A stretch of DNA of 7,648 nucleotides from Puniceicoccaceae bacterium (GTDB lineage Bacteria; Verrucomicrobiota; Verrucomicrobiia; Opitutales; Coraliomargaritaceae). This document shows, one piece after another, positions 1 to 5,442 of the stretch. The stretch is taken from assembly GCA_011522825.1 (NCBI GenBank), contig WTIG01000074.1, positions 1 to 7,648 of the forward strand. The letters run 5' to 3'. The notes under the pieces are model-generated. The model was not told where the DNA came from. It worked only from the letters and a program-made list of their open reading frames with translations, and searched no databases. The position numbers and the translations under genes were made by a program. Positions within the stretch are counted from its first letter, which is position 1; every line of letters begins with the position of its first letter.

Positions 1-1065
1 TTTAACTGCTGCATGGCTCAAACCTTTTTTAATTTATCGACGTCCGATCGTAAGCGCTCGATTTTTTTAAGATGGTTTAAGGCTGATTTTTATTGTGCGA
101 TTGCGGTATTGATAAGTCTGATTTTTCTTTATTTAAATTGCCTGCCTAAATCATGGTCAGGTCAAGAAGAGGCTTTCTCTTTCGCTCTAGTTCAGCCTAA
201 TTTTAAGCCGTTATTAAATTGGGATGAGGGCATAAATGCCTTAAGAATGAATGAACTAAAGCAACAAGTCACGCGTGCTCAATTGTTAGAATTTGATATC
301 TTGATGTTGCCTGAGGCTGTTACGCCAGATGCAATTATTGGAGATCAAGAAACGTTAGTTTTCTTTAAATCATTAGCCAATATGCAGGATCGGCCAATTT
401 TGACTGGAAATCTTGCTTACATTAGCAATGGGAAACGATGGCATAATGGAATTTTTTTGGTAGAGCCCGAGACAGGTTTAAATCCAAATTATTACTTCAA
501 GCAAAAATTAGTTCCATTTGGGGAGTATATCCCCAGTCCATTTAAAGGCATTATAGAAACCTTTGCTGCTGTCCAAGGGCATTTTTATGCTGGAACTAGG
601 AATGGAATTATTCCGATTTCTTTAAGAGAAAAGGACTATAGCATTGGTGCTTTAGTCTGTTATGAAGACATGTTCCCAAAATTAGTGCGGAAAACGGTGC
701 AGGCAGGTGCTGAAATTCTTTTTGTAGCAACGAATGATGCTTGGTATGAAGAAGAAGGGGGTGCTTATTTTCATGCAGCTCATTCAGTATTGCGAGCAAT
801 TGAAAATAGGCGGCCTGTTATTCGTTGTGGTAATGCGGGCTGGAGTGGATGGATTGATGCTTATGGTTCAGTGCGTGATGTGCTAACAGACGAAGTGAAT
901 TCCATTTACTTTAAGGGATGTGGTAGCTTTACCTTAACGTTGGATAAGCAGTGGCAGTCTTACACAAGTTTCTACTCTCGTTATGGGGATTGGTTTGTTT
1001 GGCTATCTGCACTATTTGCAATATCCGCCACATTGCTTCGAGAAAAGCGAATATACACACTTTAG
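1..1065 (+). CDS. lnt: Apolipoprotein N-acyltransferase, C-terminal part (5' end outside window)
   Basis: Lnt moves an acyl chain from phospholipid to the N-terminal cysteine of diacylglyceryl lipoproteins, the last step of lipoprotein maturation in the inner membrane. The frame is open to the window edge, with four codons before the ATG at 13, so that ATG is probably internal. E. coli Lnt is about 512 residues; here about 354 are seen and most N-terminal membrane helices are missing. Counting from the ATG at 13, there is a basic loop (13-24), a membrane helix (about 26-42), a periplasmic nitrilase-type domain (about 55-315) and a final helix (about 327-342). The catalytic triad is visible: Glu101 in LPEAV, Lys163 in FKQKLVPFGEY and Cys216 in VCYED. 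Glu171 matches the conserved glutamate of the GE motif, and TNDAWY and RAIENRRPVIR are also family motifs. The gene converges on the sigma-factor gene, with two bases between the stops. A soluble nitrilase is unlikely given both helices and the VPFGEY motif. Confidence 0.93.
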   Translation, partial: FNCCMAQTFFNLSTSDRKRSIFLRWFKADFYCAIAVLISLIFLYLNCLPKSWSGQEEAFSFALVQPNFKPLLNWDEGINALRMNELKQQVTRAQLLEFDILMLPEAVTPDAIIGDQETLVFFKSLANMQDRPILTGNLAYISNGKRWHNGIFLVEPETGLNPNYYFKQKLVPFGEYIPSPFKGIIETFAAVQGHFYAGTRNGIIPISLREKDYSIGALVCYEDMFPKLVRKTVQAGAEILFVATNDAWYEEEGGAYFHAAHSVLRAIENRRPVIRCGNAGWSGWIDAYGSVRDVLTDEVNSIYFKGCGSFTLTLDKQWQSYTSFYSRYGDWFVWLSALFAISATLLREKRIYTL

Positions 1066-1067
1066 TT

Positions 1068-2078
1068 CTAGTTAGAGTGCTCTTGGAAGAATTCTTGAAG
1101 AACTTCCATCTTCTTCTTTTCAATTAATTCTTCGTGAAGCTCTTCTTTGCTTTTCTGTTTGTTGATTTCAGTGAGCAAATTTCGCATCTTACGAATGGAG
1201 TCATTTTGCAACTGACGAATACGCTCACGAGTCACTTGAAATTTTTCGCCAACTTCTTCTAAGGTCATCGCTTTTGCCCCATCTAAGCCAAACCGAAGTT
1301 TGATGATTTCAGCTTCTCTAGGTTCGAGTTGATTGACAACACTTTGAATGTCCATGTTCTGCATCTTAGTATCTAAGTCTTCGAAAGGGGATGACTGGTT
1401 GTCATCGCCGACTAGATCACCGAAGCTGGTATCCGATTCATCATTAATAGGAGCATCTAAAGACTTTGGTTGCGCACTGATAGACTTTAGGTGAGCAATT
1501 TTGTTGGTCGGTATTTCCATCGCATAGCCGATTTCTTCATCGCAGGGTTCGCGTCCAAGTTTATCTGTGAGTTCTTTGATGATTTTTCGCATCTTAGAAA
1601 TGCGGTCGACTAAATGCACAGGTACACGAATCGTCTTACTATGATTGGCCAATGCTCGTTTAATAGACTGCTTTATCCACCACGATGCGTAAGTACTTAA
1701 CTTACCTCCTTTGTATGGATCAAAGCGTTCGACTGCTTTCACAAGGCCGATGTTTCCTTCGCTGACAAGGTCCATCAAAGGGAGTCCGAAATTCATATAG
1801 TCACGCGCTATTTTCACGACTAGACGTAAGTTAGAGGCGATCATTTTTTCTCGGGCTTTTTGATCGCCTTTCTTAATTTTATTAGCGAGCTCAACTTCTT
1901 CTTCAATAGTGAGCAATGGTGTCTTTGAAATAGATTGCATGTAAGTGAACATGGCATCTCTTTCATTTGGATGAAGAAGCGCTCTTGGGTTTTCATCCAC
2001 AGAGTCTACTCCGCTTCTGGGTATCGCACCAGTCGTTTTTGGATCAGTTTTGTAACGATTATGTTTAATTTTACTCAC
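1068..2078 (-). CDS. Sigma-70 family RNA polymerase sigma factor (RpoD/RpoS type, no region 1.1)
   Basis: This protein directs RNA polymerase to promoters. Its 336 residues show region 1.2 (about 41-75), region 2 with SNLRLVV (82-88) and DLVSEGNIGLVKAVERFD (103-120), regions 2.3-2.4 (about 124-153, with WW at 133-134), region 3 (about 154-205) and region 4 (about 244-302) with the helix-turn-helix TLEEVGEKFQVTRERIRQL. There is no acidic region 1.1 or large insertion, which fits a group 2 (RpoS-like) factor or a short primary factor; I cannot decide which. By alignment to E. coli RpoD from memory, the Phe427 position is Leu127 and the Thr440 position is Lys140, while Gln437 is kept as Gln137. 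A charged tail (about 303-336) follows region 4. The start is GTG, because an in-frame TAG lies three codons upstream and the next ATG (residue 43) would cut into region 1.2. No Shine-Dalgarno sequence is seen. It lies 65 bases after trpE and may be co-transcribed with it. Confidence 0.95.
   Translation of the reverse strand: MSKIKHNRYKTDPKTTGAIPRSGVDSVDENPRALLHPNERDAMFTYMQSISKTPLLTIEEEVELANKIKKGDQKAREKMIASNLRLVVKIARDYMNFGLPLMDLVSEGNIGLVKAVERFDPYKGGKLSTYASWWIKQSIKRALANHSKTIRVPVHLVDRISKMRKIIKELTDKLGREPCDEEIGYAMEIPTNKIAHLKSISAQPKSLDAPINDESDTSFGDLVGDDNQSSPFEDLDTKMQNMDIQSVVNQLEPREAEIIKLRFGLDGAKAMTLEEVGEKFQVTRERIRQLQNDSIRKMRNLLTEINKQKSKEELHEELIEKKKMEVLQEFFQEHSN
1085..1107 (+). terminator. Possible intrinsic terminator for lnt, inside the 3' end of the sigma gene
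   Basis: The arms GGAAG (1085-1089) and CTTCC (1103-1107) enclose TTCT/AGAA pairing around a TGA loop, giving nine base pairs with a two-base bulge (AA at 1090-1091). A T-rich run follows at 1108-1121 on the plus strand (ATCTTCTTCTTTTC). It lies about 20 bases past the lnt stop. The stem has few G-C pairs and the tract is interrupted by C, so this is a weak candidate. It also lies in codons for the sigma factor's tail, so the pairing may be chance. Confidence 0.25.
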
Positions 2079-2143
2079 GATAAGCTATTTAAACTAATCG
2101 TAAAATAATGGATTTACTTACTGATAGAATGAAGATTGAGAGC

Positions 2144-3634
2144 TTATTTTGAAAATAGAGTCTCTGCGATTGAAACCGCCTTAAACATGGCTTTGGCTTT
2201 ATTGATGGTTTCGATATATTCTTCTTTAGGGATAGAATCGGCGACCACACCAGCTCCTGACTGGATGTAAATCTTCTGGTCTTTGACAACCGCTGTGCGG
2301 ATGCCAATACAGGAATCATGGTTCCCATTGTAACTAAAATAGCCTAATGCGCCTCCGTAGAGACCTCTTTGGCTGTTTTCTAGCTCGGAAATAATCTGTA
2401 AAGCGCGGACTTTTGGCGCTCCACTGAGTGTACCTGCCGGAAAAGTCGCTTTCATCAAGTCATAGGCCGTTTTGTCTGAAGCAAGGGTACCTTGGACTTG
2501 AGAGACAATGTGCATAACATGTGAATAACGTTCAATTGTCATGTAATCAGAGACCTTAACAGAACCATATTCAGAGACACGGCCGATATCATTGCGGGCA
2601 AGGTCTACAAGCATCAAATGTTCGGCACATTCCTTCTTATCGCCGAGTAAATCTGCCTCGAGCTCCAGATCTTCTTTTTCATTGCGCCCACGGCGACGAG
2701 TTCCAGCAATGGGACGGATGTCAATTTGGCTTCCTGTGAGTCGGACATGTATCTCTGGGGAGGCTCCGACTACTGAAAATTCTGGATCTTCAAGAAGGAA
2801 CATATAAGGCGATGGATTGACGGTGCGCAAAGCACGATAAAGCCCGATAGGAGGAATGGTAAATTCTTTGCTAAAGCGTTGAGAAAGAACAGTTTGTATA
2901 ACGTCTCCAGCTTCAATATATTCTTTGACCTTACTTACGGAAGCTTCGAATTCCTCAGGTTCGAAATTGCCTTTTGGAACCGGTATTTCGTCGGGTTGCG
3001 TAATTTGCTGATAGTTAATTTCAGTGGGCTTTTGAAGTAGGGTGTGAATGCGATTTATTTCTGTAACGGCTTGATGATAAGCCTCTTCAGTAGAATCGTT
3101 AATTTCAGCATAAACACAGATTTTTAATACTTGTTTTACGTGATCAAAAATTAAAACCGAATCCGTAATAATATAGTATAAAATTGGGAGTTTTAGGGGG
3201 TCATTTTCAGAAATAGCAATGCTTGGTTCAACAGTGTGAATAAACTCGTGGCCAACAAAGCCTACAGCACCACCATCAAAGGGAGGCATGCCCTCAATAG
3301 AGAGGGTTTTAAAGCGAGCCAGCTCATTTTCGATTAAACTTAGGGGATCTTCGGGGGTTTTGAAGCTTTCTTCGGTACCATCTTTATGGGTAATGGTGCT
3401 TTTATCGCTATAAATACGGAAAATTTTCTTTGGGGCAGCTCCTAAAAAAGAGAATCGGCTGATATTTTCACCGCCAACAATCGATTCAAACAAAAAAGCG
3501 GGCTTTTCTTGAGCAAGTTTTGAATAAGCGGAGAGGGGTGTTTCGCAATCCGCGGTTAAATCCATGAAGACAGGAATACGATAGCCCTGTTTAGCACTGG
3601 CTTTAAACGCGTCTAGTTTTGGGTGTATCTCCAT
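2144..3634 (-). CDS. trpE: Anthranilate synthase component I
   Basis: TrpE converts chorismate to anthranilate, the first committed step of tryptophan synthesis, using ammonia passed from the glutaminase TrpG. The 496-residue length is normal for unfused TrpE. The N-terminal half carries the tryptophan-binding signature FLFES (47-51), and NPSPYMF (273-279) belongs to the same feedback pocket. The chorismate-binding domain (about 225-490) has PIAGT (308-312), HLMLVDLARND (339-349), VMHIVSQVQG with His375, GTLSGAPKVRA (401-411), YGGALGY (426-432) and SGAGVVADS (459-467). Ala310 in PIAGT favours TrpE over aminodeoxychorismate synthase, which has Lys there. No trpG or other trp gene is in the window. 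The ATG at 3634 is the only reasonable start because a TAA lies two codons upstream. It is 26 bases after purK, which leaves no room for a leader-peptide attenuator, so feedback inhibition by tryptophan is the likely visible control. Confidence 0.96.
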   Translation of the reverse strand: MEIHPKLDAFKASAKQGYRIPVFMDLTADCETPLSAYSKLAQEKPAFLFESIVGGENISRFSFLGAAPKKIFRIYSDKSTITHKDGTEESFKTPEDPLSLIENELARFKTLSIEGMPPFDGGAVGFVGHEFIHTVEPSIAISENDPLKLPILYYIITDSVLIFDHVKQVLKICVYAEINDSTEEAYHQAVTEINRIHTLLQKPTEINYQQITQPDEIPVPKGNFEPEEFEASVSKVKEYIEAGDVIQTVLSQRFSKEFTIPPIGLYRALRTVNPSPYMFLLEDPEFSVVGASPEIHVRLTGSQIDIRPIAGTRRRGRNEKEDLELEADLLGDKKECAEHLMLVDLARNDIGRVSEYGSVKVSDYMTIERYSHVMHIVSQVQGTLASDKTAYDLMKATFPAGTLSGAPKVRALQIISELENSQRGLYGGALGYFSYNGNHDSCIGIRTAVVKDQKIYIQSGAGVVADSIPKEEYIETINKAKAMFKAVSIAETLFSK

Positions 3635-3660
3635 GATTTAATGGTGTGAGTTTTGCCGTA

Positions 3661-4800
3661 TTAGCCTTTCAATTCAAGAAAAAGTGCTTCAGCTTCTTTT
3701 TTAGCGAGGCTTAAATTTGCATCTAATACAGTGTAGTGTCCCATTTTTCTGCCCTTTCGAGCTTCACCTTTGTCGTAAAGGTGGAGCTGCGTGCTTGGGT
3801 TTTTAAATAAAAGGTTCCATGGTGGAGGGGTTTCAGACCATAGATCCCCGAGGATATTAATCATAACCGCAGGCGTGTGGGTATCTGTTTTGCCCATAGG
3901 GAGTCCGGTAATAGCTCGGATGTGTTGCTGAAACTGTGAGGTATGGCAGGCATCAATCGTATAGTGCCCTGAATTATGCGGGCGTGGTGCCATCTCATTA
4001 ACGATTAGTTGGTCGTCTTGCGTTAAGAAAAATTCAACGGCTAGCAGACCAACAACTTCTAAGGTATCAGCAAGTTGTTCGGCAAGCGTGTGGGCCTGTT
4101 GAGCAATGCTTTCTGAAATGGGTGCCGGTGCGGTAGAGCTATGGAGGATGTGATGGATATGCACGTTTTCCGAAACAGGGAAGCTCGCTTTTTCTCCTTT
4201 CTCATTTCTAGCACAGACTACCGAATATTCGCCTTGGTGCTCAATCCATTCTTCAACAACAACACGGTCTGGATGGTTGAGGGATTTCCAAAGGGCTTGT
4301 GGATCACTAATTGAGTCTGCTGAGTCTAATTTAATTTGCCCTTTGCCATCATAGCCAAAGGCAGCGGTTTTGATAACTGAGGGGAAACCAATGGTCTCAA
4401 CGGCTTTTTCTAAACTTTCTGGGCTGGTTGCGTATTCAAACTGAACGCAGGGAAATTGTTTGGATTTTAGAAAATCTTTTTCTCGCTGTCTGTGTTGGCA
4501 GATATGTAGGACGTTGGTCTTAGGGTGTATGGGGGTGATTTCACTCAGTTTATTTAGGGAATCCGAGGGAATGTTCTCAAATTCAAAGGTGATGCAATCC
4601 ACAGAGCGAGCGAAGCGTTCGAGTGCTTCAAAGTCGTCATAATTGGCCTGAGTAAAAGTATCGGCAATACGCCCAGCAGTGGACTCTGCTTCAGGGCAGA
4701 AAATATGGAAGCGATAGCCCATCGGCCGACCTGCTTGAATGAGCATTCGTCCGAGTTGTCCACCTCCTAGTATGCCAATAGTTCCTCCGGGCAATATCAT
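3661..4800 (-). CDS. purK: 5-(Carboxyamino)imidazole ribonucleotide synthase
   Basis: PurK uses ATP and bicarbonate to turn AIR into N5-carboxy-AIR in de novo purine synthesis; the neighbouring PurE then isomerises the product. The protein is a 379-residue ATP-grasp enzyme of typical length. Visible motifs are the N-terminal Rossmann-like GILGGGQLGRML (9-20), the ATP-binding loop KTAAFGYDGKGQ (144-155), EEWI (183-186), EFF (256-258), the conserved block NEMAPRPHNSGHYT (268-281) and a C-terminal GRKMGHYTVL (350-359). The ATG overlaps the purE stop as ATGA, which supports both this start and translational coupling with purE. The sequence AAAGAG lies only two bases before the start, too close for a normal ribosome site. 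I see no missing key residue or break. Confidence 0.97.
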   Translation of the reverse strand: MILPGGTIGILGGGQLGRMLIQAGRPMGYRFHIFCPEAESTAGRIADTFTQANYDDFEALERFARSVDCITFEFENIPSDSLNKLSEITPIHPKTNVLHICQHRQREKDFLKSKQFPCVQFEYATSPESLEKAVETIGFPSVIKTAAFGYDGKGQIKLDSADSISDPQALWKSLNHPDRVVVEEWIEHQGEYSVVCARNEKGEKASFPVSENVHIHHILHSSTAPAPISESIAQQAHTLAEQLADTLEVVGLLAVEFFLTQDDQLIVNEMAPRPHNSGHYTIDACHTSQFQQHIRAITGLPMGKTDTHTPAVMINILGDLWSETPPPWNLLFKNPSTQLHLYDKGEARKGRKMGHYTVLDANLSLAKKEAEALFLELKG

Positions 4801-5303
4801 GACTCTTTAGGTAGTTGGGTTTCTATAACCGTTTGAGTCTGCTGGCTTCGGAAGGCCTCTAGCTTTTCTCGGACAGCTGGATTATTGAGAGCGATAATGG
4901 ATGCTGCGGAAATGGCAGCATTTTTTGCGCCTGCGATACCAATAGCTAAAGTCATGACAGGTATACCTGCAGGCATTTGAACAATAGAAAGCAAAGAATC
5001 TTGTCCATCAAGCGCTTTGGATTGTACAGGAACGCCAAGCACAGGGAGCGGTGTAATGGCAGCAGTCATGCCTGGAAGATGAGCTGCACCACCTGCTCCT
5101 GCGATGATCACTTGCAGTCCTCTTGATTGAGCCGATTCGGCATAAGAATATAATTTTTTAGGTGTGCGGTGTGCACTGACAATTTCCGTCTCAAAGGGAA
5201 TTTCAAATAATTTAAGAAGCTCAGCGGATTCCTTCATCGTAGACCAATCAGATTGGCTTCCCATGATGATTCCCACGAGTGGTTGATCAGAGTTGTTGTC
5301 CAT
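4797..5303 (-). CDS. purE: N5-carboxyaminoimidazole ribonucleotide mutase (class I PurE)
   Basis: PurE moves the carboxyl group of N5-CAIR to carbon 4 of the imidazole, giving CAIR. At 168 residues it has the normal bacterial length. Motifs are GIIMGSQSDW (11-20) with Ser17 and Asp19 in the phosphate/substrate site, SAHRTP (43-48) with the catalytic His45, AGAGGAAHLPG (68-78) with His75, and SLLSIVQMPAGIPVMTLAIG (103-122). The last motif, with a purK next door, marks class I, the N5-CAIR mutase, rather than the class II AIR carboxylase of animals. The C-terminal tail (about 145-168) is polar and carries no motif I recognise. It is the first gene of the minus-strand cluster and is transcribed divergently from rapA. 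The ATG at 5303 sits seven residues before the conserved core, as is usual; no Shine-Dalgarno sequence precedes it. Confidence 0.97.
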   Translation of the reverse strand: MDNNSDQPLVGIIMGSQSDWSTMKESAELLKLFEIPFETEIVSAHRTPKKLYSYAESAQSRGLQVIIAGAGGAAHLPGMTAAITPLPVLGVPVQSKALDGQDSLLSIVQMPAGIPVMTLAIGIAGAKNAAISAASIIALNNPAVREKLEAFRSQQTQTVIETQLPKES

Positions 5304-5326
5304 GTCAGTATAAAAAAGTATTCTTT

Positions 5327-5355
5327 ATTATAATTCAATAATCTATTCGAGTTAT
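5327..5355 (-). promoter_or_regulatory. Candidate promoter for purE and the genes after it
   Basis: On the minus strand a perfect TATAAT lies at 5332-5327. With a 17-base spacer the -35 position is ATAACT (5355-5350), which matches TTGACA at only three of six bases. Transcription would start near 5320, giving a leader of about 17 bases before the purE ATG. The surrounding DNA is very AT-rich, so a chance TATAAT is possible; the weak -35 would suit activation or another sigma factor. Confidence 0.4.
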
Positions 5356-5391
5356 CTCACAAAGGTTTTGTTGGCTAATAGGGGTGGCTTT

Positions 5392-5411
5392 AGTCAACTC
5401 AAGTTTTGACT
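5392..5411. repeat. Inverted repeat AGTCAA-8-TTGACT in the purE/rapA gap
   Basis: AGTCAA (5392-5397) and TTGACT (5406-5411) are perfect reverse complements separated by eight bases; an inner AACT/AGTT pairing (5396-5399 and 5402-5405) overlaps the arms. The right arm is also the -35 of the proposed rapA promoter. It could be an operator half-site pair or chance. No known repressor motif is recognised, and it does not resemble the PurR box as I recall it. Confidence 0.4.
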
Positions 5412-5434
5412 TACTTTGCTAGGGAGTATAAGAT
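5406..5434 (+). promoter_or_regulatory. Candidate sigma-70 promoter for rapA
   Basis: TTGACT (5406-5411, five of six to consensus) is followed after exactly 17 bases by TAAGAT (5429-5434, four of six, with the key first, second and last bases kept). An alternative -10, TATAAG (5427-5432), has a short 15-base spacer. Either choice places the transcription start at about 5438-5442, at or just before the rapA ATG, so the message would be nearly leaderless. Confidence 0.45.
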
Positions 5435-5442
5435 GATGCGTT

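Noticed and set aside
608..1123. Minus-strand frames of about 64 codons across lnt
   Set aside because: They oppose the conserved lnt nitrilase domain and C-terminus and lack any domain or start signal.
2089..2328. 79-codon minus-strand frame overlapping the 3' end of trpE
   Set aside because: It is the same strand read in another frame through conserved trpE motifs; no independent support.
2592..2807. 71-codon plus-strand frame rich in Ser and Arg
   Set aside because: It lies opposite the trpE catalytic region; the Ser/Arg bias is what the reverse strand of that coding sequence gives.
3635..3660. trp attenuator or leader peptide before trpE
   Set aside because: Only 26 bases separate purK from trpE, with no Trp-codon-rich frame and no competing hairpins.
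4460..4763. Frames of 60 and 69 codons inside purK on both strands
   Set aside because: Both are shadows of purK, whose own frame carries all family motifs without a break.
5359..5371. Short inverted repeat ACAAA-GGT-TTTGT
   Set aside because: Five-base arms in AT-rich DNA are expected by chance, and it does not align with a promoter element.
5304..5442. Purine riboswitch, PurR box or small RNA gene upstream of purE
   Set aside because: The likely purE leader is only about 17 bases, too short for a riboswitch. No PurR-like palindrome as I recall it and no strong hairpin with a T tail is present.
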